Source of the DNA: Clostridiales bacterium
GTDB taxonomy: Bacteria > Bacillota > Clostridia > Christensenellales > QALW01
Direction of reading: 5' to 3'
Length of the DNA: 64,000 nt
Assembly: GCA_015069575.1 (NCBI GenBank)
Contig: SVIH01000005.1
Coordinates: forward strand, 60,712 to 124,711
The notes under the pieces are model-generated. The model did not search any database and was not told the origin of the DNA. It worked only from the letters and a program-made list of their open reading frames with translations. How positions within the stretch are numbered: the first letter of the stretch is position 1; each line of letters starts with the position of its first letter. Positions 50,153-58,403 of this stretch are shown here, piece after piece. The translations under genes and the position numbers were made by a program.

Positions 50153-51490
50153 TTATTCTCCAATTCTGTTACTTTCAACTGTTGCAACAATTCCCATATC
50201 CATTAAACAATCATGGAATGCCTTTTCAAGATAAGGCTGTTTTATGTTGCGAATAAAATTTATATACACTGTATCATTAAAAGAAAGCACACCGCAGTTA
50301 TAAGGCGCCGTTGCCTGAACACCTAAAATAAAATCAAAACGCTCAATAAATTCCCGCATACTCTCCGGTACTTCAATTTTTCCAAGGTTTGAAAGGCTTA
50401 AACACGCCGTTCTTTCACCTACTGCATCAAATATCGCTTTCATCACAATATTCTTGATGAATAACGGCATCAGTTTAACAATAAGCGTTTCTTCGCTTTG
50501 AACATTGGTGGTTATCTTTTTTATCATCTGTTTTTGCGTAATATCCTGTCCCATTTTGCATTTGATGATTTTTAAAATCTCATCAAAATCATATTCCCCA
50601 AGCCTTGTTTCCATTTCAGGAGTGGTATAATACACAAAATTTCTTAATGTGTTGCTTTTTAAAAGTTTGCGCAAATTTACAGGAACAAGTACTTTTATGG
50701 GCTTGCGTTTTAATACATTTTTTACCCGTTCTTTTTGTAATTTCTGTAACGCCATCATCATTACTGCGCATAAATATTGCGTAACACTTGCGTTTTTCTC
50801 TTTTACTTTTTCTTTTAAAACAGAAATCGGAATTTTAAAACAAGTATTATTTAAAAATCCTGCAGGTTCGTTATCCCCGCCTAACCGCCAGGCAATAGAT
50901 TCTTTTCTTGATGCCTTTACGTTTCCTTTATATTTTAAAAAGCTATCTTCAAATTCACTTTCATCAGGTTTATCATCCCTTGAAAGTATTCCGAATTCAT
51001 CAGGAATTTTTACACCATATTTTTGCACAAAATATTCTGCCGCAAGGGTTTTCAAGAATACCATTGCACCGTTGCCGTCAGTTAAAGAATGGAATATCTC
51101 AACAGCCAGTCTTTTTTTGTATGCGATTATTCTGACAGCACTTTTGCGCGTTTCATTTTTATCCATTCTTGTTAAAGGATAACTGTTTTCCTGCATAATT
51201 TCAGGCGGTGAAGAAAGTTCCTCTAAATAATACCAAAACAGCCCCTTTTTCAGCCTTGCGCAGATAGAGGGAAAACGAACATAAGTTTTTTTAATGGCAG
51301 ATTCCAGAATATTTTTATCAATATCCTCTTTAAAAGTAACGCTTACCCGATAAACATTACTCCAATTCTGCCTTCTTGCTGCAGGATATATCTTTGCTGC
51401 GTTATCAAGACGCATCCATCTTAATTTTCTATTTTTAAGTTTTTGTTTTTCATACGATTTTTTCATAACAAGAACATTATAACATATCAA
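50153..51490 (-). CDS. Condensation/alcohol acetyltransferase-like protein
   Basis: AVEIFHSLTDGNGAMVFLKTL (HxxxDG-type motif); CoA-acyltransferase-like layout. Confidence 0.65.
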   Translation of the reverse strand: MICYNVLVMKKSYEKQKLKNRKLRWMRLDNAAKIYPAARRQNWSNVYRVSVTFKEDIDKNILESAIKKTYVRFPSICARLKKGLFWYYLEELSSPPEIMQENSYPLTRMDKNETRKSAVRIIAYKKRLAVEIFHSLTDGNGAMVFLKTLAAEYFVQKYGVKIPDEFGILSRDDKPDESEFEDSFLKYKGNVKASRKESIAWRLGGDNEPAGFLNNTCFKIPISVLKEKVKEKNASVTQYLCAVMMMALQKLQKERVKNVLKRKPIKVLVPVNLRKLLKSNTLRNFVYYTTPEMETRLGEYDFDEILKIIKCKMGQDITQKQMIKKITTNVQSEETLIVKLMPLFIKNIVMKAIFDAVGERTACLSLSNLGKIEVPESMREFIERFDFILGVQATAPYNCGVLSFNDTVYINFIRNIKQPYLEKAFHDCLMDMGIVATVESNRIGE

Positions 51491-51540
51491 ATTAAAATTG
51501 AAAAGCCGATAAGCAAGAAACTTATCGGCATTTTGTTATG

Positions 51541-52779
51541 TTATTTTACCTTTTTTTCAAAAGCTTCCAGATCATTTTGTAAATAAGAAATATCTTCGCC
51601 CCATAATGTTTTATCTTTTAATATGTTTTTGCTTATTTTAAGTTTTGTTGAAAAACCATCATTTATATTCATAACGCTGTAGAGTTTTAATGTGCAAAAA
51701 AGAGCAAACACAAGATGTTTAGGGAACTTTTCATATAATTTATAAAAATTCTTAATTACAGGAATAATTGATTTTTTAAACTTATCCCCTAAATTTTCAG
51801 CGTAATCACGCCACTTAACAGTAACAGAAGCATCTTCAAACCGTTGAAGCATTTCTACCGTATAGGCTTGCGCCGTTTGAAAATTAACGTTGATTACCGG
51901 TACAATTTCTTCAAAAACAGAAACCGTCATTTGCTTAACAAGTTTTTCCCTGAACATAAAAGCGTCAAGGGTTAAAACTTCATGCAACAAAGAATATGCG
52001 CAGGCTGAACATAATGCGCCTTCATATATATGGGTTCTTAATGTGTAATAACCGGAAAGTTCTTCATCAACTGCTATAAATTTTGCATTTTTCAAAAGGT
52101 TGCTTTCTTTATCAAAAACACACAGAAAATATCTTTCCACATTAATGGTTAATTCTGCATCTATCTTTTGTGCGCCCACCCTTGTTTCAACAAAGGCATT
52201 GATAAAATTAACTTCCATTGTAAGCCAGTTTATAAAATCCATATTAAGCCCGCGCGCATGGGCATATTCAATTATTTCGCCTTTTAAAACCTCGCCATTG
52301 TGATCTTCATTTAATAACAAAATAACTTCAAACCCATGCATTTCAAGGCAAAACCGCCTGAAAAGCATCATGGTCAACTGCGCTAACAAATTATCATTTG
52401 TGTTTTTTATGGTGCCATCAGGATTAATCCAGTTCTTTTTTTCAGGAGCCCATAACACAGTAGTAATTTCACTGTTATCTGCAAGGGCAGAAAGGCGGTT
52501 ATAATCATTGAATCCATCAATAATTTCATTAATGCAGTTAACATCCATTAATGTTTCCTTTGCCCCGCGTTTAAACAGCAGATTAAATCTGTTAAACTGC
52601 CTTATGTTTTTATCCCCTGGATTATCCCTTATCATTACAGCGTTGGCATTAATATTATTCTCATCATTTGCCTTTTGCAGAATTCTTCCGCAAACGCCAC
52701 GGGCGTATCCATTATCGCCAAATATTACTGCTTTTATGGGGCGCTCAACAACCTCTGAAATTGTGATTTTTTTCTTCAT
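51541..52779 (-). CDS. Divergent tagaturonate reductase/mannitol dehydrogenase-like protein
   Basis: N-terminal IKAVIFGDNGYARGV and UxaB-like layout (LAQLTMMLFRRF...LNEDHNGEVLKGEIIEYA); weak similarity by eye. Confidence 0.4.
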   Translation of the reverse strand: MKKKITISEVVERPIKAVIFGDNGYARGVCGRILQKANDENNINANAVMIRDNPGDKNIRQFNRFNLLFKRGAKETLMDVNCINEIIDGFNDYNRLSALADNSEITTVLWAPEKKNWINPDGTIKNTNDNLLAQLTMMLFRRFCLEMHGFEVILLLNEDHNGEVLKGEIIEYAHARGLNMDFINWLTMEVNFINAFVETRVGAQKIDAELTINVERYFLCVFDKESNLLKNAKFIAVDEELSGYYTLRTHIYEGALCSACAYSLLHEVLTLDAFMFREKLVKQMTVSVFEEIVPVINVNFQTAQAYTVEMLQRFEDASVTVKWRDYAENLGDKFKKSIIPVIKNFYKLYEKFPKHLVFALFCTLKLYSVMNINDGFSTKLKISKNILKDKTLWGEDISYLQNDLEAFEKKVK

Positions 52780-52815
52780 TTTTCACCTCATGAAAAAATC
52801 ATAAGTTTATATAAA

Positions 52816-52951
52816 TTATTATATCATAAGTAAAAATGCTTGCTTGCAAGGGCATTTTTACGCCTTGATTCAATAAACTGCTGTGCAAAGCACAGTGTGC
52901 ACGAAGTGTAAATTCTTGCCTTTTACAAGAATTTATATGTTTATTATATCA
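52816..52951 (-). repeat. 136-bp structured intergenic element, copy 2 (5' leader of 51541..52779 gene)
   Basis: See copy 1 at 33751..33886. Confidence 0.95.
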
Positions 52952-52971
52952 CCTTTTGTAGAAAATTTCAA
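52943..52971 (-). promoter_or_regulatory. SigA-type promoter transcribing element copy 2
   Basis: Minus strand TTGAAA-N17-TATAAT. Confidence 0.7.
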
Positions 52972-53001
52972 CAGTAAAAAAACCGCTTAAAACAAGCGGT
53001 T

Positions 53002-53202
53002 TTATTTGTTATATTCAATTATATCCTTTATATCACAATTAAGCGCCTGACATATTCTATCAAGTACAAAACTATCATACCTTACAACTTTGTTTTTGTA
53101 ATAATTATCTATAATCTGATATTGTATCCCTGTACGCTTGGACAATTCATATCTGCTTATATTCTGTTTTTTTAACGCTTTTTCAAGTACTAACTTAATC
53201 AT
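53002..53202 (-). CDS. Small XRE-family HTH protein
   Basis: ISRYELSKRTGIQYQIIDNYYKNKVVRYDSFVLDRICQALNCDIKDIIEY. Confidence 0.9.
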   Translation of the reverse strand: MIKLVLEKALKKQNISRYELSKRTGIQYQIIDNYYKNKVVRYDSFVLDRICQALNCDIKDIIEYNK

Positions 53203-53299
53203 AATATATATTCTGCACCTCTGACTATATTTTATTAAAGATAGGCAAAGTTGTCAATACTGCAAACAAAAACCGCTTAAAACAAGCGGTTTTATTTGT

Positions 53300-53740
53300 T
53301 TAATTTACTTTTACTATAACCTGCATTTTTGCAGAAACTTCAGGAAAAAGTTTAAGGGTTACAGTGTATTCGCCTTCTGATTTCATAGAAGGAACATCGA
53401 TTTTCTTTTTATCAATATCAAGGCCGTGTTGCTGTTTAATAGCCTCGGCAACATCGCTTGCAGAAATCGAACCGAACATCTTGCCGTTTCCGCCTTTACC
53501 AATAACGGTTACGCTTAATTTGCTTAACTTGTTAGCATTTTCAATGGCTTCAGCCTTTAAAACTTCTTTGCGATGGGCTTCAGCCTTGTTCTGCACTTCA
53601 ACTGCGTTAATATTGGTGCTTGTGGCTTCTTTAGCAAGTTTTCTTGGGAATAAGAAATTCCTTGCATAGCCATCGTTTACATCAACAATCTGATTCTTTT
53701 TACCTGAACCTTTAACATCCTGTAAAAGAATAACCTTCAT
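53300..53740 (-). CDS. rplI: 50S ribosomal protein L9
   Basis: [36 protein letters not shown]. Confidence 0.97.
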   Translation of the reverse strand: MKVILLQDVKGSGKKNQIVDVNDGYARNFLFPRKLAKEATSTNINAVEVQNKAEAHRKEVLKAEAIENANKLSKLSVTVIGKGGNGKMFGSISASDVAEAIKQQHGLDIDKKKIDVPSMKSEGEYTVTLKLFPEVSAKMQVIVKVN

Positions 53741-53763
53741 TAAAAATCACTCCTTGTGAAAAA

Positions 53764-54612
53764 TTACTTGCTTATAAATAACACACCTAATGTACCGGCA
53801 CCGCAATGTGATGAAACAACACAACCGGCGCGGGTAATATAGATATTTTTAAATTTATTAAGGCCTGAAACATATGCATAAACATCGTCTATTATTGCTT
53901 GATCTGTACCTGAATGTGTAATAAATACTACTTCTTCATCAGCGTTTAAAATTGCTTCTTCTAAGCCTTGTGCATACTTCATTGTAGCAGAATGAATATC
54001 ACCGCGAACTTTTTTATCAACCTTAATAGAACCATCAACAACCTTAAGTGTTGGGCGGAGTTTTAATGCTGTTGCGCCAAAGGCTGCCATAGCAGAACAT
54101 CTTCCGCCTTTATGTAAGAATAAAACATCTTCAACTACAAAACCTGCGCGAACTTTAGGTATGATTTCGTTTATTTTGTTTACAACATCATCATAGTTTG
54201 CGCCTGCCTTAATCATTTCACCTGCAGTAACAATCTGTAATCCAATGCCTGTTGAAAGGTTACGGCTATCAATAATTGTTATTTTGCTTTCAGGAAATTC
54301 CCCTGCGGCGTTAGCGAAAGTTTGATATGTTGATGACATTTCGCTGCTGATAGTAAATGCAATAATATCGTATTCATCAGCATACTTGCCCATAAGTTCA
54401 ATAACGCTATCGGGACTTGGCGCGCTTGTTGTAGGTGTTTTACCGTTTTTATCTGCCCATGCATAAATTTCGTCGGGCTGAATATCAACACCATCAAAAC
54501 GGCTTTCATCCCCTAAATTTACCTGAAGCGGTAAAATGGCTATATCATATTTTTCAATCAGTTCTTTTGAAAGATCACTGGTTGAATCAGAAATAATTTT
54601 AATTGGTTTCAT
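53764..54612 (-). CDS. DegV family fatty-acid-binding protein
   Basis: IKIISDSTSDLSKELIEKYDIAILPLQVNLGDE...TSAPSPDSV. Confidence 0.95.
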   Translation of the reverse strand: MKPIKIISDSTSDLSKELIEKYDIAILPLQVNLGDESRFDGVDIQPDEIYAWADKNGKTPTTSAPSPDSVIELMGKYADEYDIIAFTISSEMSSTYQTFANAAGEFPESKITIIDSRNLSTGIGLQIVTAGEMIKAGANYDDVVNKINEIIPKVRAGFVVEDVLFLHKGGRCSAMAAFGATALKLRPTLKVVDGSIKVDKKVRGDIHSATMKYAQGLEEAILNADEEVVFITHSGTDQAIIDDVYAYVSGLNKFKNIYITRAGCVVSSHCGAGTLGVLFISK

Positions 54613-54783
54613 ATTTTTCTCCTTAAAAATAATATATATAAGTTCAACATTATTATATCACAGCACAAAGAAAATTAAAAGAGAAATTTTTTCACATATT
54701 TTTTTACAAAAAATATTGTTATTTTCAACTGTAGACCGACAAATCAAACAAGCAAAATAGTTTAAAATATCAGTGGTGATGTT

Positions 54784-55542
54784 ATGACGGTTTATATTGA
54801 AATAGTTTTTATTGAAAATTTTATTATAGATTATTATTTATTATTAGGTGCAAGTAAAATCACATATATTCCTTGTAAGCACGCTATCGGAGGCGCAATT
54901 TTTGGTGCATTATATGCTTGTATTATGCCTTTATTTTATTCAGTTGCGCCTGTTGTTCAAAGATTACTTGTTCTGTTATGTATGTGTGTTATAACATTCA
55001 AAACAAAAAATATCAAAACTTTGATTTTTACTTCTGTTGCTGTTTTATGTGCTTCTGCTTGTTTATATGGTATTGTAAATCTTTTATTCGGGCATTTTAT
55101 TGACGGGATTTTTTATACGGACAACGTATTTTTTATTATTGCATTGTGTTCATCATTTGCTTCGGTTTTAATCTACCGTATGCTTATACTTTTAATTAAC
55201 GAGAAAAAACTTAAAAACGCATATTGTCAGTTAAAAATTAACGAAATTTTGTTAAACGCTTTTATTGACAGCGGAAACTCGCTTTATTACAAATCCACCC
55301 CCGTTGTGCTTGTTAATAAAAATGTTTTTAAAGATTGCGAATTACCTATAAAACCTGTTATTATTCCCTATTGCTCCATAGAAAACAGCGGTGCTCTTTT
55401 GGGTTTTACGCCAAAAAGCGTTTCCTTGATATATTCTGATAAAACAGTTGAATTAAACTGTGTTATTGCATTATGCGATCATAAATTCAATAAAAAATAT
55501 GATGCGTTATTGCATCCTGATCTTGTAAGGGAGTGTGTTTAA
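54784..55542 (+). CDS. spoIIGA: Sigma-E processing peptidase SpoIIGA
   Basis: TM N-terminus; [18 protein letters not shown] aspartic protease motif; overlaps sigE. Confidence 0.92.
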   Translation: MTVYIEIVFIENFIIDYYLLLGASKITYIPCKHAIGGAIFGALYACIMPLFYSVAPVVQRLLVLLCMCVITFKTKNIKTLIFTSVAVLCASACLYGIVNLLFGHFIDGIFYTDNVFFIIALCSSFASVLIYRMLILLINEKKLKNAYCQLKINEILLNAFIDSGNSLYYKSTPVVLVNKNVFKDCELPIKPVIIPYCSIENSGALLGFTPKSVSLIYSDKTVELNCVIALCDHKFNKKYDALLHPDLVRECV

Positions 55543-56240
55543 TGAGCTTTGAAAAACTTTTAGATAAAATTCGTCAACTTTTTGAAAAAGAAAGCATATA
55601 TTATGTTGGTGGCGCACAAACACTTCCGCCGCCCTTAGAACAGGAAGAAGAAGATCAGGCTCTTATAGGTTTAAAAAACGGTGACCCCAAAGCAAGAAGT
55701 TTATTGATTGAGCATAATCTTCGTCTTGTTGTTTATATTGCAAAAAAATTTGAAAACACAGGAATTTCTGTTGAAGATTTAACAAGTATCGGTGCAATAG
55801 GCTTAATAAAAGCGGTAAATACATATAACACCGATAAGCAGATTCGCCTTGCAACATATGCTTCCCGTTGCATCGAAAACGAAATTTTAATGTACCTGCG
55901 GCGTACCGCAAAACTTAAAGGTGAAGTTTCTTTTGACGAGCCTTTAAAAGTTGATTGGGACGGTAATGCCCTGTTGCTTTCTGATATCTTGGGCACCGAA
56001 GCAGATATTGTATATAAAGATATGGATGATCGCGATGATATTAAACTGTTAAGGGGCTTAATTAATAAACTTAATGTGCGGGAAAAAGAAATTATTATGC
56101 TTCGGTACGGCATTGACTGTGAACGGGAATTTACTCAAAAAGAAGTGGCGCAAAAGCTTCAAATAAGCCAGTCTTATATTTCCCGCCTTGAGAAAAAAAT
56201 AATTAAAAAATTAAAAAAAGAAATGCAAAAAGTTATTTAA
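55542..56240 (+). CDS. sigE: Sporulation sigma factor SigE
   Basis: [65 protein letters not shown]. Confidence 0.95.
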   Translation: MSFEKLLDKIRQLFEKESIYYVGGAQTLPPPLEQEEEDQALIGLKNGDPKARSLLIEHNLRLVVYIAKKFENTGISVEDLTSIGAIGLIKAVNTYNTDKQIRLATYASRCIENEILMYLRRTAKLKGEVSFDEPLKVDWDGNALLLSDILGTEADIVYKDMDDRDDIKLLRGLINKLNVREKEIIMLRYGIDCEREFTQKEVAQKLQISQSYISRLEKKIIKKLKKEMQKVI

Positions 56241-56247
56241 AAAACAG

Positions 56248-56276
56248 TTGACAAAAATTTTCTGTTATAATATAAT
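56248..56276 (+). promoter_or_regulatory. Promoter TTGACA-N17-TATAAT for tRNA cluster
   Basis: Exact consensus upstream of tRNA-Val. Confidence 0.88.
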
Positions 56277-56298
56277 AACAACGCTTTAAAGAGCACGT

Positions 56299-56374
56299 GG
56301 GAGCATAGCTCAGCTGGGAGAGCATCTGCCTTACAAGCAGAGGGTCACAGGTTCGAGCCCTGTTGTTCCCACCA
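56299..56374 (+). tRNA. tRNA-Val(TAC)
   Basis: GGGAGCATAGCTCAGCTGGG...CTTACAA...TTGTTCCCACCA. Confidence 0.95.
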
Positions 56375-56379
56375 AAAGT

Positions 56380-56456
56380 GGCCCGGTAGCTCAGTTGGTT
56401 AGAGCGCTAGCCTGTCACGCTAGAGGTCGTGGGTTCGAGCCCCATTCGGGTCGCCA
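56380..56456 (+). tRNA. tRNA-Asp(GTC)
   Basis: GGCCCGGTAGCTCAGTTGG...CTGTCAC...TCGGGTCGCCA. Confidence 0.95.
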
Positions 56457-56466
56457 CTTTTTATTT

Positions 56467-56542
56467 GCGGTAGTAACTCAGCTGGTAGAGTGCCACCTTG
56501 CCAAGGTGGATGTCGCGAGTTCGAATCTCGTCTATCGCTCCA
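56467..56542 (+). tRNA. tRNA-Gly(GCC)
   Basis: GCGGTAGTAACTCAGCTGG...TTGCCAA...CTATCGCTCCA. Confidence 0.94.
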
Positions 56543-56545
56543 TAT

Positions 56546-56619
56546 GGCGCTATAGCCAAGCGGTAAGGCATGGGCCTGCAAAGCCTCCATCCCCGGTTCG
56601 ATTCCGGGTGGCGCCTCCA
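56546..56619 (+). tRNA. tRNA-Cys(GCA)
   Basis: GGCGCTATAGCCAAGCGG...CTGCAAA...TGGCGCCTCCA. Confidence 0.95.
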
Positions 56620-56620
56620 G

Positions 56621-56656
56621 AAAGAAAGACACGATGAAAATCGTGTCTTTCTTTTT
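56621..56656 (+). terminator. Terminator of tRNA cluster
   Basis: AAAGAAAGACACGAT-gaaa-ATCGTGTCTTTCTTTTT. Confidence 0.9.
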
Positions 56657-56660
56657 GTGT

Positions 56661-56833
56661 TTGTGTCCATAGGACACAACATCGTTTGCGAGTTTACTCG
56701 CAACATCATTTGACCGATAGGTCAACATCATTGTCCGCTTGGGGACACAAAACGATGTTGCCTTACGGCAAACAGTGTTGTGCTTCGCACAAACGATGTG
56801 GGCTAACGCCCAACGATGTTGCACTTCGTGCAA
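56661..56833. repeat. Tandem hairpin array 1: eight stem-loops with variable stems and conserved CATCGT/ACGATG linkers in mirror-image halves
   Basis: Stems include TTGTGTCC/GGACACAA, TTGCGAG/CTCGCAA, TTGACC/GGTCAA, TTGCC/GGCAA, TTGTGC/GCACAA, TGGGC/GCCCA, TTGCAC/GTGCAA. Confidence 0.95.
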
Positions 56834-56847
56834 ATATATGGTATAAT
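56819..56847 (+). promoter_or_regulatory. Possible promoter of four-helix-bundle gene, overlapping last array hairpin
   Basis: TTGCAC-N17-TATAAT; the -35 matches consensus only at TTG. Confidence 0.4.
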
Positions 56848-56872
56848 CTGTGTTACATGAGAGGTGTTAGCA

Positions 56873-57229
56873 ATGAAAGAGGATAAACTTTCGGATTTAT
56901 CTATGCAATTATCGGTTGATGTTTTGAAATTAACAAAAGAACTCCGTGCAAAACACGAAACTGTGATTTCAAATCAAATTGGCAGAAGTGCAACAAGCGT
57001 TTGTGCTAATATTGCGGAAAGCAAATACGGTCATAGTCGTGCGGATTTCATTGCTAAACTTGAGATTGCATTAAAAGAAGCAAACGAAACTAGCAAATGG
57101 CTTGAAATGCTTTTTAAATCGGACTATATTGATGAAGCCACCTATAAATCTATTGATAAAACTTGCGCAACAATTCGCATATTATTGATTGCTTCGATTA
57201 AGACAGCTAAAAGCAAATTAAATAAATAA
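56873..57229 (+). CDS. Four-helix-bundle protein (S23 / 23S-IVS / Avd-like family)
   Basis: LTKELRAKHETVISNQIGRSATSVCANIAESKYGHSRADFIAKLEIALKEANETSKWLEML; RBS GAGAGG before ATG 56873. Confidence 0.9.
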   Translation: MKEDKLSDLSMQLSVDVLKLTKELRAKHETVISNQIGRSATSVCANIAESKYGHSRADFIAKLEIALKEANETSKWLEMLFKSDYIDEATYKSIDKTCATIRILLIASIKTAKSKLNK

Positions 57230-57246
57230 CCCAAGGCGGTGATGAT

Positions 57247-57603
57247 ATGAGAAAACTATTAATTTTGTTTTTTGTGCTTCTTTTAGCCCTATCTGTGTGT
57301 GGATGCGGCGCTTCAACAACAGAATCAGATATCGGTTCTACGCCATCGGGCCCTGCTTCATCAACGAATGAAACTTCTAAAATTACTGAAGAAGAGGCTC
57401 TTGAAATTGCGTCACAACATTGGGGCATTAAAAACGGCGATAAAGATGAAGTAACGGGCTTTCCTTTTTTTATTATGCCAGTCGAGAGTTCAAACGATAA
57501 TATTGCAATAGCGCTTAAATGGCTTGTAGACAATCACCATTACTCCACAGTTGATTCAATTGAAATCGACCCTTATACAGGAAATATTGTAAATAGAGAT
57601 TAA
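57247..57603 (+). CDS. Small lipoprotein
   Basis: LILFFVLLLALSVCGCG lipobox; begins 17 nt after the four-helix-bundle gene. Confidence 0.8.
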   Translation: MRKLLILFFVLLLALSVCGCGASTTESDIGSTPSGPASSTNETSKITEEEALEIASQHWGIKNGDKDEVTGFPFFIMPVESSNDNIAIALKWLVDNHHYSTVDSIEIDPYTGNIVNRD

Positions 57604-57660
57604 GAAAATCATGTTTTCAGACATATTTCATTTCGTGTCATTAAGTTCAAAACTCCCAAA

Positions 57661-57692
57661 AATAAAGCACTTGTTTCGACAAGTGCTTTATT
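57661..57692. terminator. Intrinsic terminator
   Basis: AATAAAGCACTTG-tttcga-CAAGTGCTTTATT, 13-bp perfect stem. Confidence 0.9.
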
Positions 57693-57697
57693 TTTAT

Positions 57698-57855
57698 CCA
57701 ATCCGAAGGATTGGTATGTAATCGCCGTTAGGCGTATGTTATCACGCGAAGCGTGTATGTCATCACCGCAGGTGTATTTTCTTTGGATTGATTACATACC
57801 ACCTGCGGTGGATTGCATTCCGACTTCGTCGGATTACATACAATGCGACCCATTG
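57698..57855. repeat. Tandem hairpin array 2: seven stem-loops with variable stems and TATGTNAT/ATTACATA linkers in mirror-image halves
   Basis: CCAATCC/GGATTGG, CGCC/GGCG, CACGC/GCGTG, CACC/GGTG, CCACC/GGTGG, CCGAC/GTCGG, CAATG/CATTG. Confidence 0.95.
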
Positions 57856-57902
57856 ATTTATCACCGCTTTTTTGCTATAAAAGCTAAAAGATAGGTGGTT
57901 TT

Positions 57903-58364
57903 ATGAAATCTTTATTAAAATATATAAATATAAAAACAACCCTTTATTCACTTGGATTTTCCTGTGCAAGTGCCTTAACCCTTTGCTCACTTTATAATCT
58001 TTTTGTGATTGTTATTGCAGATTTGTCAAGCGCTTATCCTGAATTTGCTTCTTTAATATATATTTACCGCGCACTTTTTATTGCAAGCATAATCGGTGCA
58101 GTTATCGGCTTAATTTTTGGCAACTATTTTCGCTGTTATTTACATGCGTTTAAAGAAGAAATCTTTTACAAAAAAAGGTTTGATTATAGACATTGGTTTC
58201 AGCCTTATTTGTTTTCCGTTTTTCCTTTTAGTATTATCGTTTCTTTCAGGGTTACTAACGTTATAAGTAAAAAGGCTCCTTTATGGGAGCTCTTTTTCAA
58301 TTTAACATTGCACAATCTTTCAGAATATGTTAGAATATTAATACTGCTTAAATACAAAATTTGA
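57903..58364 (+). CDS. Hypothetical integral membrane protein
   Basis: Several hydrophobic segments; RBS-like AGGTGG upstream. Confidence 0.65.
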   Translation: MKSLLKYINIKTTLYSLGFSCASALTLCSLYNLFVIVIADLSSAYPEFASLIYIYRALFIASIIGAVIGLIFGNYFRCYLHAFKEEIFYKKRFDYRHWFQPYLFSVFPFSIIVSFRVTNVISKKAPLWELFFNLTLHNLSEYVRILILLKYKI

Positions 58365-58403
58365 ATATGCGTTATAATCGTTTTTTATTTTAGGAGGTAG
58401 AAA

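Noticed and set aside
54784-56240. SpoIIGA-SigE as a novel protease-sigma pair
   Set aside because: This is the standard spoIIG operon arrangement in endospore formers
56395-56833. ORFs 56395..56637 (+), 56420..56833 (-) and 56461..56709 (-)
   Set aside because: They lie over the tRNA cluster and hairpin array; their 'proteins' are translations of tRNA sequence (e.g. DSNSRHPPWQGG)
56873-57229. Diversity-generating retroelement based on the Avd-like four-helix-bundle protein
   Set aside because: No reverse transcriptase, template/variable repeat pair or target gene in the window; S23-family proteins are often stand-alone
56873-57229. 23S rRNA intervening sequence
   Set aside because: No rRNA sequence flanks the S23-like gene in this window
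56661-57855. CRISPR array interpretation of the two hairpin arrays
   Set aside because: Repeat units are very short (~8-nt linkers), the 'spacers' are self-complementary hairpins, linkers invert at the centre, and no cas genes are present
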